DNA from: Acidobacteriota bacterium
GTDB lineage: Bacteria; Acidobacteriota; Terriglobia; Acidiferrales; UBA7541
Direction of reading: 5' to 3'
DNA: 64,000 nucleotides
Assembly (NCBI GenBank): GCA_003225315.1
Contig: QHZD01000021.1
Span: 62,001 to 126,000 of the forward strand
Below the pieces are notes generated by a model that made no database searches, was not told the DNA's origin, and saw only the letters and a program-made list of their open reading frames with translations. The number at the start of each line of letters is the position of its first letter. Position 1 is the stretch's first letter. Positions 52,704-62,472 of this stretch are shown in pieces. The position numbers were made by a program, and so were the translations under genes.

Positions 52704-54274
52704 CTCACTTTTTCCGCGATCGACTTGCCCTGCATAAACAGCAGCAAATAATCTTTCCCGCCCGCTTTCGAGTCCGTCCCGGACATGTTGAATCCGCCAA
52801 ACGGGTGTGCTCCAACCATCGCGCCGGTGCACTTCCGGTTCAGATAAAGATTGCCGACGTGAAATGTCTCTTCTGCCTTCCGAATTTTTTCCGGGTTTCT
52901 TGAGTACACCGCGCCGGTCAATCCAAATTCCGTATTGTTCGCAATTTCGAGCGCCTGATCGAAATTCTTCGCCTTGATCACCGCCAGCACAGGCCCAAAC
53001 ACTTCTTCCTGCGCCAGCCGCGCTTTCGGATCCACGTCCGCAATGATCGTCGGCTCGATGAAGTATCCGTCTCCCGTCGCTCGCTTCCCGCCAGTCAGCA
53101 GCTTCCCTTCCTTCTTTCCAACTTCGATGTAATCCAGAATCGTTTTCATCGCCGACTGGCTGACCACCGGCCCCATGTAATTGTTGGGATCGTCGCTCGG
53201 CCCTACCGTAATTTTCTTCGTGCGCTCCACCAGCTTCTGCACGAACGTGTCGTAAATTTTCTCGGAAACAATCGCGCGCGAGCACGCCGAACATTTCTGC
53301 CCCTGATAACCGAACGCCGCCTGCACCGTGCCTTCCACTGCCGCGTCAATGTCGGCTTCCTCGTCCACCACAATTCCGTCCTTCCCGCCCATCTCCAGCA
53401 CCGTGCGCTTGATCCACATCTGACCCGGTACCGTCTTCCCGGCCAGCTCGCTGATTCGTAGCCCCACTTCCTTCGAGCCCGTGAATCCGATGTACCGCGT
53501 CTTCGGATGCTGCACCAGCACGTCGCCAATCACGCTCCCCGGCCCGGTGATGAAGTTCACCGCTTCCTTAGGAATGCCCGCCTCAAAAAGGATGTCGATG
53601 AATTTTGCCGCGATCGTCGGCGAGTCCGCCGCCGGCTTCAGCACCACCGTATTTCCCGTAACCAGCGACGCCGCCGTCATTCCCGCCATGATCGCGCAAG
53701 GAAAATTCCACGGTGGAATGATCACGCCTACGCCCAGTGGAATATAGACCAGGTAGTTGCGCTCGCCGCGCATCGGCACCAACTTTTGCGGCTCGCCCAG
53801 ACGCAGCATTTCGCGCCCGTAGTATTCCAGGAAGTCGATCGTTTCCGCGATGTCCGCATCCGCTTCCGTCCACGTCTTCCCCACTTCGTAGCACACCAGC
53901 GCGTTCAGCTCGAACTTCCGCTCCCGCACAATCTGCGCCGCGCGAAAAAGAAAATTCGCCCGCTCCTGCGGCGACACTTTCTTCCAGGTATCAAAATACT
54001 TGTGGGCGTCTTCGACTGCCTTTCTGGCCATGTCCGCCGTGGCATTCTGGAAAACACCGATAATTTCCATCGGATGCGAAGGGTTCGTCGACGTGCGCTT
54101 CTCCGTTGTGATCGTCCGGTGTCCGTTCAGCCACATCGGATATTCGCGCCCAAATTCCGCCTTCACTTTCTTCAGCGCTTCCTGCATGCGCGTCCGGTTT
54201 TCCGGCTTCGAGAAATCGATAAACGGCTCGTTGGTGAATTCCGAAACGTGGACAATCTTTTCGGCAGTAGCCAT
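52700..54274 (-). CDS. pruA: L-glutamate gamma-semialdehyde (1-pyrroline-5-carboxylate) dehydrogenase
   Basis: This 524-residue NAD-dependent aldehyde dehydrogenase completes proline breakdown by oxidising glutamate semialdehyde to glutamate. It has VIIPPWNFPCAIMAGM near 180, GFTGSKEVGLRI, the catalytic Glu in LEMGGKD near 293 and the catalytic Cys in GQKCSACSRAIV near 328-331. The C-terminal GPFGGFNMSG-type ending reads PFGGFNMSGTDSKAGGKDYLLLF, which is specific for P5CDH. Proline dehydrogenase is not in the window. Confidence 0.9.
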   Translation of the reverse strand: MATAEKIVHVSEFTNEPFIDFSKPENRTRMQEALKKVKAEFGREYPMWLNGHRTITTEKRTSTNPSHPMEIIGVFQNATADMARKAVEDAHKYFDTWKKVSPQERANFLFRAAQIVRERKFELNALVCYEVGKTWTEADADIAETIDFLEYYGREMLRLGEPQKLVPMRGERNYLVYIPLGVGVIIPPWNFPCAIMAGMTAASLVTGNTVVLKPAADSPTIAAKFIDILFEAGIPKEAVNFITGPGSVIGDVLVQHPKTRYIGFTGSKEVGLRISELAGKTVPGQMWIKRTVLEMGGKDGIVVDEEADIDAAVEGTVQAAFGYQGQKCSACSRAIVSEKIYDTFVQKLVERTKKITVGPSDDPNNYMGPVVSQSAMKTILDYIEVGKKEGKLLTGGKRATGDGYFIEPTIIADVDPKARLAQEEVFGPVLAVIKAKNFDQALEIANNTEFGLTGAVYSRNPEKIRKAEETFHVGNLYLNRKCTGAMVGAHPFGGFNMSGTDSKAGGKDYLLLFMQGKSIAEKVS

Positions 54275-54909
54275 GGCGGGTCCCTCCCCGGCGTGCGAAC
54301 ACCTATTCTACTGCGCTTGCAAACCACCGGACAAGCCAGCCCCTGCCACTCATTCAATCTGACCCGCTGCCTCTGCGGCAAAAACGCATTTTGGTCTCGC
54401 GGGAAGCGAGCGTTGAAAAAAGACCCCGCCCCTCTCCTTGCATGGGCCCTTCGCCGTCCAGGGCTCTTAGGCCATTGCACGGGTACACAGTGAGATCTAC
54501 TCCTTTGTTTTCTTCTGCTTGCAAAATCATTCGAACAAATGCATGTCGTCTCGCTAAATACTAGTACTATAATTATATTTGACAAATTATATAATTCATG
54601 GTAGCATAGGTCGTGATTGATCGACGCCACCCTCGCCGAACTCCCCGTCATTCCCGCCTCGCTCCGATTCCCATTCTGGGTCTCACTCCTCCCTCTTACC
54701 AGAGAAAGTCCCCTCTTTATTTTCATGCACTTACGTGGAACCCATTTTGCAACCCGTTTGTTTTCATATTCATGCATGGAATGGGGGGGGGTACCCCCCA
54801 TCCCTCTCGAAAGTGAGTCACGGCCAAATCGCTGCGGGGAATGCCACATCGTGAAAACCGATGTAGCATACCGTTCCAGTCGCTTCGCTCAAGGTGGAAT
54901 GCAGGAACT
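54275..54909. other. Gene-free region with AT-rich promoter island
   Basis: About 635 bases between pruA and the cupin gene hold no credible gene. A sharply AT-rich patch (54555-54600) contains TTGACA (54579-54584), then 17 nt and TAGCAT (54602-54607), a rightward promoter. Further on, a nine-G run meets TAC-rich DNA to form the palindrome GGGGGGTACCCCCC near 54786-54799. Confidence 0.4.
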
Positions 54910-55599
54910 ATGACTGCGAAAGCTTACTCGGTGGTTTTCCTTTTTTCGTCCTTTATCTTTGCGGCGCAAGATGCCTCGACGCCTGTGCCCGTTGAGCCCG
55001 TACTCGTTGAGAACGAGCCGCTTCATCACGTAGTGCTGAAGAATGAGTCCGTGGTTGTCATTCATCTGACTCTGCCACCCGGCGACCGCACGCTCTACCA
55101 TACTCATACTCACGACCGCGTCGCCATTCCCCTCTCGAGCACCTCGATCACGCAGCAAGTATGGAACGAGAAGGAAGGCCCGCCATCTCATTCCGAGCCA
55201 GGAAGTTTTTCCGCGCTCACCCTTCGTGGCAGTTCGTACACACACCGGGTCCACAACGTAGGCACGAGTCCTTATGATGTGCTGGACGTCGAGCTTCTGG
55301 TTCGTCCGCAATCGCCGTCGCCGGTCACTGCCGCAACTGTTGCCGCGGAAAATCCCAGCGCCCGCATTTACAACTGGAACCTTGCACCTGGCGCCACCTC
55401 CGCGATGCACACACATGTACGCCCATACCTCATCGTCGCCGTTACAGGATTCACCTTGAAAATGACTGCGCCCGACGGCCAATCCATCAATCACGAGATC
55501 AATCGCGGCGATTTCCATTGGGTGGACGCCAAGGTCACCCACACTCTCGCCAACGCAGGGAGTGCCGAAGGACAAATTTTAGAGGTTGAACTGAAATAG
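54910..55599 (+). CDS. Exported cupin-domain protein
   Basis: This 229-residue protein starts [20 protein letters not shown], a signal peptide. Two cupin-like halves follow: [20 protein letters not shown] near 60-80, and [21 protein letters not shown] near 160-180, each offering metal-binding histidines. The ATG at 54910 has AGGA four nt upstream; starts further up lack a signal peptide. It is followed after 37 nt by a phytanoyl-CoA dioxygenase-like gene on the same strand. Enzyme or binding role is not defined. Confidence 0.8.
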   Translation: MTAKAYSVVFLFSSFIFAAQDASTPVPVEPVLVENEPLHHVVLKNESVVVIHLTLPPGDRTLYHTHTHDRVAIPLSSTSITQQVWNEKEGPPSHSEPGSFSALTLRGSSYTHRVHNVGTSPYDVLDVELLVRPQSPSPVTAATVAAENPSARIYNWNLAPGATSAMHTHVRPYLIVAVTGFTLKMTAPDGQSINHEINRGDFHWVDAKVTHTLANAGSAEGQILEVELK

Positions 55600-55636
55600 C
55601 TGTAAATCAGAGAAGAAGAAAAGTCGAGCGTCTTCC

Positions 55637-56509
55637 ATGATCGAAGACTTATCCCGTTACCATCAACCCGTCAGCAAGCTGTTCCGCCGTTCATCCGCTA
55701 CGGGCGACTGGGAGAAGTACCGCCTGAGCCAGGAGCAGCTCGAATTCTTCCGCGAAAACGGTTACCTGAAGGGCGTTCGCATTCTGACCGACGCGCAGGT
55801 GGAAGCTCTGCGGGCGGAGTTGGAACTGCTCATGGATCCTGCTCATCCTAGCCGGCATTTATTCCACGAATACCATTCCAACGAATCGACGGACCCGAAC
55901 CGCGTAGTTTTTCACGCCCTCGGAGCCTGGCGCGTTTTGCCCGGCTTCCACGATCTGCTCTGGAACCCCGCGTTCCTGGTACCGGCATCGCAATTGCTCG
56001 GCGGTCCAGTGCGCTTCTGGCACGACCAGCTTTTCTGCAAACCGGCGCGCCATGGCGGCGTGGTGGCCTGGCACCAGGATTATTCGTACTGGACGAGAAC
56101 GACGCCTTTGGCCCACCTCACTTGCTGGATTGGCTTGGACGATTCCACGCGGGAAAACGGCTGCTTGAATTACGTTCCCGGAAGCCACAAGTGGCCAGAC
56201 TTGCCCAAACCGGTTCTGACTGGAGAAATGGACGGCATCCGCAACAGTCTGCCGGAAGACTTGAAAGAAAAATTCAAGCCCGTGGCCATCGAATTGAAAA
56301 AAGGAGAGAGTTCTTTTCACCATGCGCGAACGATGCACGGTTCGCGCAGCAACGACACGCCCGCTCCGCGGCGCGCCACGGTGATCAACGTTTTTCGCGA
56401 CGGCGTAATGTCCAATGCGGATGAACCGCTCCTCGCGGGCATTCCGGTAATTCCTCGCGGCGAAAAAATGGACGGACAATTTTTTCCATTGCTGTACGAG
56501 CCGGCTTAA
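55637..56509 (+). CDS. Phytanoyl-CoA dioxygenase (PhyH) family Fe(II)/2-oxoglutarate oxygenase
   Basis: This 290-residue non-heme iron oxygenase has the facial triad start HQD in [11 protein letters not shown] (H ~146, D ~148), the distal His in [13 protein letters not shown] (~234) and the Arg that binds 2-oxoglutarate in [11 protein letters not shown]. Family members hydroxylate lipids, halogenated or small secondary metabolites. It follows the cupin gene by 37 nt. The cupin lies in the periplasm and this enzyme in the cytoplasm, so a shared operon does not mean a shared compartment. Confidence 0.88.
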   Translation: MIEDLSRYHQPVSKLFRRSSATGDWEKYRLSQEQLEFFRENGYLKGVRILTDAQVEALRAELELLMDPAHPSRHLFHEYHSNESTDPNRVVFHALGAWRVLPGFHDLLWNPAFLVPASQLLGGPVRFWHDQLFCKPARHGGVVAWHQDYSYWTRTTPLAHLTCWIGLDDSTRENGCLNYVPGSHKWPDLPKPVLTGEMDGIRNSLPEDLKEKFKPVAIELKKGESSFHHARTMHGSRSNDTPAPRRATVINVFRDGVMSNADEPLLAGIPVIPRGEKMDGQFFPLLYEPA

Positions 56510-56546
56510 ACGCGGAGAGTTTTTTGAAAGCGTTTATGGTGCAGCG

Positions 56547-57611
56547 CTAGTGAGCTGGTTCGAGAATAAGTTTCTGGATGCGCCAGTTCAGGAGTTCGGC
56601 GACGTAGAGCTCGTCCGCGGAGGGACAAGCAATTTCGTGAATCCATCCGAACTGGCCGGGCTGTTTGCCGGATTTGCCGAGGACGCCGAGGACTCTTCCA
56701 TCGAGAGAAAGTTTGTAGATGCGGCCGGGAAAAGCGTCGGAAGTATAGAGGACTTGATTTGGCCCGGGCGTAATGCAGAGAGTCCAGGGCGCGCCGGGAG
56801 ACATCGTGCCGGTTGTTGAAGAAGGTTTGTTCCCGATGGCCGGGCGGGCGTCGGCGGGCGCGGGGACGTCGATCGTGAATTGGCGGAGAAACTTTCCGTC
56901 GGTATTGAAAACCTGGATGCGGCGGTTGCCGCGGTCGGCGACATAAATGTTGTTCTGCGCATCGACGGCGATGCTGTGCGGGACGTTGAACTGGCCGGGC
57001 TGATCGCCGGGCTCGCCCCAGGACTTGAGCCAGTTGCCGTCCTTATCGGCCTTGGCGATGCGTGAATTGACATAACCATCGCTGATGTACGCGTTGCCGC
57101 TGGCGTCCCACGCAACGTCGGTGACCTGGCGGAACATTCCATCCACGGGAGGCAACGGCGGCTTGACGTGCTTGAGCGGCTCGGTGCCTTCGTCGGAAGC
57201 TTCCTGCTTGCGGCCAAAGACCAGGACGACGCGGCCTTCGGGATTGAACTTGATCACCATGTCGGAACCTTTATCCGTGACCCAGATGTTGTCGTCCTTG
57301 TCGACTTTGACGGTATGAGCGAAGGACCAGGCGTAGAGATGATGACCAACTTCGCGGAGAAATTTTCCGTCGGCCGCAAATTCGATGAGTTGCGCGGCAG
57401 CGGCACCGTAGGCGGGGCCGGTGGTGTTGCCGCGGGAGAAGACGAAGACATGGCCTTTCGAATTGACGGCGACGCCCGTGGCTTCGCCGAGATAAATATC
57501 GGGCGGAAGCTTCAGAAAGTCGGGAACCGAGTGGAAGCGGATTTCGGGCGGTTGCTGGGCGAAAAGAGGAGCGGCAGCGAAAAGAATCAGAACAAACATG
57601 GAGCGTTTCAT
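56547..57611 (-). CDS. Exported NHL-repeat six-bladed beta-propeller protein
   Basis: This 354-residue protein starts MKRSMFVLILFAAAPLFAQQ, a signal peptide. NHL-type blades repeat the pattern GPNGNIYVADRGNRRIQVF, here VDAQNNIYVADRGNRRIQVFNTDGKF (~215-240), with VDKDDNIWVTDKGSDMVIKF (~95-115) and further copies. ATG 57611 has GAGG nine nt upstream. Such periplasmic propellers occur near peptidyl-alpha-hydroxyglycine lyase-like and SMP-30-like proteins, but I see no catalytic motif that proves one. Confidence 0.83.
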   Translation of the reverse strand: MKRSMFVLILFAAAPLFAQQPPEIRFHSVPDFLKLPPDIYLGEATGVAVNSKGHVFVFSRGNTTGPAYGAAAAQLIEFAADGKFLREVGHHLYAWSFAHTVKVDKDDNIWVTDKGSDMVIKFNPEGRVVLVFGRKQEASDEGTEPLKHVKPPLPPVDGMFRQVTDVAWDASGNAYISDGYVNSRIAKADKDGNWLKSWGEPGDQPGQFNVPHSIAVDAQNNIYVADRGNRRIQVFNTDGKFLRQFTIDVPAPADARPAIGNKPSSTTGTMSPGAPWTLCITPGPNQVLYTSDAFPGRIYKLSLDGRVLGVLGKSGKQPGQFGWIHEIACPSADELYVAELLNWRIQKLILEPAH

Positions 57612-57668
57612 GTGATGCAACCTCTTGAATTCAAAAGTTCGCCACGCATCATACGCGGTTTTGCGAAA

Positions 57669-58052
57669 TCAGTCGCCTACTAGAAATTTGTGCTGAGCTG
57701 GGGTAAGCGGAACGACGGAAAGGCGGCCCTGGCGGACGAGCGGTGAATCGGCGAAGAGCTTATTGGATTTGATTTGCGCGAGAGAGATTGTTTTGGCGAG
57801 CGGTTTTCCCGCTTTGATTTCGACAGCGGGGTTTTTGGGATTGGAGGTATCGACGGAGACGACTGTGGCGGTGCCGACCGCGCTTTTGTTGTCGCCGGTT
57901 TCATAGATAATCAGCCTGTCGCCAGGCTTCATCGCACCAAGATTCCTCAAAGCCACGGGATTATGAACGCCGTCCCACACGGTGACTTTGTCGCGCTGAA
58001 GGTCGGCGAACGAATACTCGGAAGGTTCGGTCTTGAGCAGGTAATCGGACAT
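57669..58052 (-). CDS. EVE-domain protein
   Basis: This 127-residue single EVE domain starts MSDYLLKTEPSEYSFADL and has TVWDGVHNPVALRNLGAMKPGDRLIIYETG (seen as WDGVHNPVALRNL and GDRLIIYETG). EVE domains belong to the PUA-like fold and bind modified bases in RNA or DNA. It is nearly full length for the family (~140). It ends 58 nt before the beta-propeller gene on the same strand. Target modification is unknown. Confidence 0.88.
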   Translation of the reverse strand: MSDYLLKTEPSEYSFADLQRDKVTVWDGVHNPVALRNLGAMKPGDRLIIYETGDNKSAVGTATVVSVDTSNPKNPAVEIKAGKPLAKTISLAQIKSNKLFADSPLVRQGRLSVVPLTPAQHKFLVGD

Positions 58053-58201
58053 TGAGGCCTCGCTATTGGTTGGCAGTGCCCGAACATTCTACACGCGTAC
58101 CTTCAAGAACGGAGAATGAAACGCAGAGACGCAGAGAACCGAAAGAGGACAGACGGGAATGTCTATCCCACAGACTCAAATTGTACACGGCGGCAGTTAA
58201 G

Positions 58202-58788
58202 TTACTTCTTCTTCGTTGGCGCGAGCTGGCGCATCGATCGACGATTCCGTGAATTCTCAATGAGCGTGGAAAGTCGCTTGAGTCTTGTTTCTTCCTTCTT
58301 TGCGGTGATGACCCAATAAGTGCACACCCTTTGGTACCAAGGAGGTTGCGAACGGAAAAATTCCCAGGCGGCTTTGTTGGCGCGAAACTGTTTCGCTTGC
58401 TCGCGAGTGAACCGGGCGGTCTTGCGTCGTAACTGTAGATGGCAGACTTCTTTTCATTGCGAGCGGCAAACGCTTTGAGACCAGCGGGATGCATCAGGCC
58501 TTTCCTGGGGAGTTCTTGAACAAATTTGATGTTAATGGCGCTCCAGGTGCTGGTGGGCTTGCGCGGAGTGAAGCGAATCATGTAGCTGGTTTCCCCGAGG
58601 CTCTTGCGAACGCCATCGATCCAGCCGAAGCACAGTGCAACTTGCACGGATTCGGGCCAGGTGATGCTGGACTTTCCGGAATCCTTCTTGTAGAAGCCCA
58701 CAAGGAGTTCGCGGAATTTGTCGTGATGCGATTCGAACCAGGCGCGGAAATCGGCTGGGGTTGGAAAAAATGTTGGTTTTGGCGGCAT
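58202..58788 (-). pseudogene. YdeI/OmpD-associated family protein, split by a frameshift
   Basis: ATG 58788 begins MPPKPTFFPTPADFRAWFESHHDK. It then follows YdeI-like sequence through LCFGWIDGVRKSL and NEKKSAIYSYDAR. Near 58430 the frame breaks. In the neighbouring frame the family ending resumes as KTARFTREQAKQFRANKAAWE, YWVITAKKEETRLKRL and LAPTKKK with TAA at 58202-58204. A one-base difference near 58430 would repair it. As given, the frame reads on into unrelated sequence to 58063. The role of the family is unclear. Confidence 0.75.
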
Positions 58789-58881
58789 GGTGCCTGACCG
58801 GATTAAAGTCTGCAAATCGCAGCATCGAAGATTAAGGCTGAGGAGGGGGTGTGGCAAGCCCTACCACTACAAAGAGCGGAG

Positions 58882-60471
58882 TCATCGTAGGTCGCGGATG
58901 ATTTCGCGGGCGGCGTTGGCGCCGCTCGCACCGGTGAGGCCGTTGCCGGGATGCGTGCCGGAACCGCAAAGAAACAGGCCGCGAATGGGTGTTTTGTAGC
59001 GCGCCCAATCAAGAACGGGACGCATGGTGAAGAGCTGGTCGAGCGCAAGCTCGCCGTGAAAAATGTGGCCGCCGGTGAAGCTGTACGAGGTTTCCAGATC
59101 CTTGGGAGTGATGACTTGCATGCCTTCGACCAGGCTGGGGAGATCCGGCGCATAGTTGGAAAGAGTTCGAATGACGACCGAGCCGAGTTCCCGTCGGCAG
59201 AGGTCCCAATCCCCCTCCCTCAGTTTATAAGGAGCGAATTGCACGCAGGCGGAGAGGACGTGTTTGCCTTCGGGCGCGAGTTCGGGATCGAGAATCGTGG
59301 GAATGCAGACGTCGAGATAGGGTGCTGGAGAGAATTCGCCGTACTTGGAGGCGTCGAAGGCGCGCTCGAGGTAATCGATTTCGGGGCCGATGTGGATGCG
59401 GCCGGAGAGAGCTTCCAGGAAACCCTCGGTGGGATCGAGGGCGGAGAAAGTGGGAAGACCGCCAAGAGCGAGATTGACTTTCGCGACCGTGCCATTCGAC
59501 CGGAAATTCTTGAGGCGATTGGCGAAGGTGGGGTCGAGCTGGGACGGATCGAGGAGATGGAAGAAGGTGCGCTTGGGATCCAAGCCGGAGGCGACAGCGT
59601 CGACGGTAATCTCTTCGCCATTGGTGAGCACGACGCCCGTAACCGCGCCGTCTTTGATGCGAATGTGCTGGACTTCCGCATCGGTGCGAATTTCCGCGCC
59701 GACTTGCTTCGCTGATTCGGCAAGAGCGCGCGTGAAGTTGCCGAGCCCGCCACGAGGAAAAGAAGCGGTTCCTACGGGATGGGTGTCGGAAGCAGCGCGA
59801 AGAAGAAGGACAGCCGTGGAACCCGCAGACCAGGGGCCGAGTGCCGTGCCGAAAATGCCGCGGGCAGCGATGACGGCGCGGATGAGCTCGGTTTCGAAGA
59901 ATTCGGAAACGAAGTCCGCAACGGCCATGGGCGCCCAGCGAAGAAGATCGAAGATTCCCTTCTTTCCCAGCATGCGAACGTTGCGGCCGGTCTTGAGCAG
60001 TGTCCAGAGATCCTCGGGAGTGGGTTTGTCGATCGCGGGCGGCGTAATCGAAACGAGCTGGTCGAGAACCCCGGTGAGATGATCGAGCGCGTCCGCAAAT
60101 TCCATGTACTTTAGCGAATCCCGTTCGGAAATTTTCGCAATGCCGCGAGCGGTCTTGGCGTTATCGTTCCAGAAAAGAAGCGAGCCGCCATCGGGCATGG
60201 GAGCGAAAATGCGCGGGCCGGGATAAAGTATTTCGCACCCAAATTTATCGATTTCCATATCGCGCCCGATCTCGGTGCGAAGCGGCCCGAGAGTGTGCGC
60301 GAGTGTCGAGGCTTTAAAGCCGGGATAAAATTCTTCCGTGATGGCGCCGCCGCCAACCATTTCGCGGCGTTCGAGCACAAGGGGCTTGAAGCCGCCCTTG
60401 GCCAGATAAAAAGCGGTGATGAGAGCGTTGTGGCCGCCGCCGATGAGGACTACACGCTGTCCGAGAGCCAT
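58882..60471 (-). CDS. FAD-dependent oxidoreductase, PYROXD2/phytoene-desaturase-like (copy 2)
   Basis: This ~529-residue flavoprotein starts MALGQRVVLIGGGHNALITAFYLAKGG, a dinucleotide-binding fold with GGGHNAL, then VLERREMVGGGAITEEFYPGF. The C-terminal FAD contact is GLFLCGSGTHPGNGLTGASGANAA (seen as LFLCGSGTHPG). The start at 60471 lies two bases beyond the stop of the upstream paralog, so the pair is coupled. An in-frame ATG at 60633 lies inside the upstream gene and is unlikely. Relatives include PYROXD2 and carotenoid desaturases. Substrate is unknown. Confidence 0.87.
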   Translation of the reverse strand: MALGQRVVLIGGGHNALITAFYLAKGGFKPLVLERREMVGGGAITEEFYPGFKASTLAHTLGPLRTEIGRDMEIDKFGCEILYPGPRIFAPMPDGGSLLFWNDNAKTARGIAKISERDSLKYMEFADALDHLTGVLDQLVSITPPAIDKPTPEDLWTLLKTGRNVRMLGKKGIFDLLRWAPMAVADFVSEFFETELIRAVIAARGIFGTALGPWSAGSTAVLLLRAASDTHPVGTASFPRGGLGNFTRALAESAKQVGAEIRTDAEVQHIRIKDGAVTGVVLTNGEEITVDAVASGLDPKRTFFHLLDPSQLDPTFANRLKNFRSNGTVAKVNLALGGLPTFSALDPTEGFLEALSGRIHIGPEIDYLERAFDASKYGEFSPAPYLDVCIPTILDPELAPEGKHVLSACVQFAPYKLREGDWDLCRRELGSVVIRTLSNYAPDLPSLVEGMQVITPKDLETSYSFTGGHIFHGELALDQLFTMRPVLDWARYKTPIRGLFLCGSGTHPGNGLTGASGANAAREIIRDLR

Positions 60472-60473
60472 GT

Positions 60474-62126
60474 TCAGTTGGCCGCCTTCGAAGCAGCCGC
60501 AGTTGAGCGGGAAGAACCGGATTTTGCCCGGCGCGCCAGCGAAGCGAGCGACCAATCCTTCAAGATGACCTGGCTGGCAAGGCGGCCGTTCGCTCCCATG
60601 ATGCCTCCACCCGGGTGGGTCGCGGAACCGCACATATAAAGGTTGCGAATGGGCGTGCGGTAGTAAGCCCAGCCGGCTACAGGGCGAAGGAAGAAAAGCT
60701 GCTCGAGAGAAAGCTCGCCCTGAAAAATGTTGCCCTGCGTAAGGCCGAATTCGCGCTCGAGATCAAGCGGGGTGAGAATCTGCCGTCCGATGATGATGTC
60801 CTTGATGTTGGGCGCGTACTCGGCGATGGTGTTGATGACGTTGTCGCCGAAGGCTTCGCGCTGCTCGTCCCAGGTGCCCTCGGCGAGTTTGTACGGCGCA
60901 TATTGCACGAAACAAGAGAGAACGTGTTTGCCGGGAGGCGCGACGCTGGGATCGGTGACGCTGGGAATAACCATATCAATGTAGGGGCGGCGCGAATAGT
61001 GGCCGTACTTGGCGTCGTCGTAGGCGTGCTCCATGTATTCCATACCGGGGGAAATGGAGATGGCGCCGCGAAGATGCGCGCCAAGCCCGGGCAGGCATTT
61101 GAAATTGGGAAGAGCGTCGAGCGCGAGATTGACTTTGCCGGAAGAGCCGCGGAATTTGTAGCGGCGAACGCCTTCGAGAAAATCACCTGGCAATTCGTCT
61201 GGTTCAAGAAATTTCTCGAAGGTGAGATGCGGGTCGACGCTGGAGGAGACGGCCTGCGCGGAGAGCTCTTCGCCATCCTGAAGGGCAACGCCGCAGGCGC
61301 GGCCGTTCTTGGTGAGGATCTTGCCGACGGGCGCCTTGGTGCGGATTTCGACCCCGGCTTCGCGGGCGGCATCGGCGATGGCGTTTGAAATGGCTCCAGT
61401 GCCTCCGCGGCTGAAACCCCAGGAGCGGAACGCGCCATCAATTTCACCCATGTAGTGATGCAGGAGAACGTACGCGGTGCCGGGCGAGCGGATGCCAAGG
61501 AAGGTGCCGATGATGCCGGATGCGGACATGGTCGCTTTGAGGACGTCGGTTTCGAACCATTGGTCGAGGAAATCGGCGGAGCTCATGGTCATGAGCTGAA
61601 CGAGAGTGTAACGCTCGTCGGAAGAAAGCTCGCGGAAACGCTGGAGCAGGAAATGGAACTGCTTGAGATCTTTGGGATTGAGCGTGGTGGGATCGGGCGG
61701 AACCATCGAGAGCATAGGCTTCACGAAGCGGCACATAGGGGTCATCATCTTGGAGAATTCGTCGTAGGCTTCGGCGTCAAGGCGGGAGTGGCGGCGAATG
61801 TCGCGGATGGACTTAGCGTGATCGTTTACGCGCCAGAGATAATCGCCGCTGGGCATGGGAGAGAACGTGCCGTCGAGCGGGAGGATTTCCAGGCCGTGGC
61901 GAGGAAGATCGAGTTCGCGAATGATTTCGGGGCGAAGAAGCGAGACGACGTAGGAACATTCGGAGAAAAGAAAACCGGGGAAGATTTCTTCGGTGACAGC
62001 GGCGCCACCCAGAACGTGGCGGCGTTCGAGGACGACAACCTTCTTGCCGGCCTTGGCGAGGTATGCGGCGTTGACTAAGCCGTTGTGGCCACCGCCGATG
62101 ACGATAACGTCGTACTGCTGCCCCAT
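60474..62126 (-). CDS. FAD-dependent oxidoreductase, PYROXD2/phytoene-desaturase-like (copy 1)
   Basis: This 550-residue protein starts MGQQYDVIVIGGGHNGLVNAAYLAKAGKKVVVLERRHVLGG (seen as DVIVIGGGHNGLVNAAYLAK and LERRHVLGGAAVTEE). It has the C-terminal NLYMCGSATHPGGGIMGANG motif. It precedes a clear paralog by two bases. The two proteins share the dinucleotide motif, the middle motif YAPNIKDII/YAPDLPSLV and the FQGELSLEQLFFLRP/FHGELALDQLFTMRP segment. They may form a heterodimer or act on successive steps (inference). Confidence 0.88.
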   Translation of the reverse strand: MGQQYDVIVIGGGHNGLVNAAYLAKAGKKVVVLERRHVLGGAAVTEEIFPGFLFSECSYVVSLLRPEIIRELDLPRHGLEILPLDGTFSPMPSGDYLWRVNDHAKSIRDIRRHSRLDAEAYDEFSKMMTPMCRFVKPMLSMVPPDPTTLNPKDLKQFHFLLQRFRELSSDERYTLVQLMTMSSADFLDQWFETDVLKATMSASGIIGTFLGIRSPGTAYVLLHHYMGEIDGAFRSWGFSRGGTGAISNAIADAAREAGVEIRTKAPVGKILTKNGRACGVALQDGEELSAQAVSSSVDPHLTFEKFLEPDELPGDFLEGVRRYKFRGSSGKVNLALDALPNFKCLPGLGAHLRGAISISPGMEYMEHAYDDAKYGHYSRRPYIDMVIPSVTDPSVAPPGKHVLSCFVQYAPYKLAEGTWDEQREAFGDNVINTIAEYAPNIKDIIIGRQILTPLDLEREFGLTQGNIFQGELSLEQLFFLRPVAGWAYYRTPIRNLYMCGSATHPGGGIMGANGRLASQVILKDWSLASLARRAKSGSSRSTAAASKAAN

Positions 62127-62338
62127 TAGGTATGACTCCGGTATGACGCAAAAGAGAGATTAGCAGCGGGAAGCAAGGACGCGCCATTTTACTGAGAGGG
62201 GAGGTGTGGCACAAGTCTGGTAACCGATTAAAACCAGAAGCGATCGACATTGCCGGGCAATTCCATGAAAATGCAAATCGATCGGAAATGCAAAAAGGAT
62301 TTGGGGATGGCACTAAAGCGACAGCCAAGGATTTGAGA
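62127..62338. other. Intergenic stretch between oxidoreductase operon and tRNA-Arg
   Basis: No gene is seen in these 212 bases. They should hold the promoter of the tandem oxidoreductases on the minus strand and the 3' trailer of the tRNA. The sequence AAATGCAAATCGATCGGAAATGC near 62270-62292 contains a small direct repeat. Confidence 0.3.
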
Positions 62339-62415
62339 TGGCGCGCCCGGGGAGACTCGAACTCCCGACCCTCTGCTTAGAAGGCAGACGCTCTATCCAA
62401 CTGAGCTACGGGCGC
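62339..62415 (-). tRNA. tRNA-Arg (TCT)
   Basis: On the minus strand GCGCCCG (62415-62409) pairs with CGGGCGC (62349-62343). The discriminator is G, followed by an encoded CCA (62341-62339). The D arm is GCTCAGTTGGATAGAGC. The anticodon loop CTTCTAA carries TCT. The T loop has GTTCGAGTC. All arms pair well. Confidence 0.93.
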
Positions 62416-62472
62416 ACTATGAACTCTGATTCTAAAGCATTTACGACTCGCATCAACACCTTTGGACGAATT

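Noticed and set aside
53507-54493. 328-codon plus-strand frame over pruA
   Set aside because: It is antisense to a complete P5C dehydrogenase.
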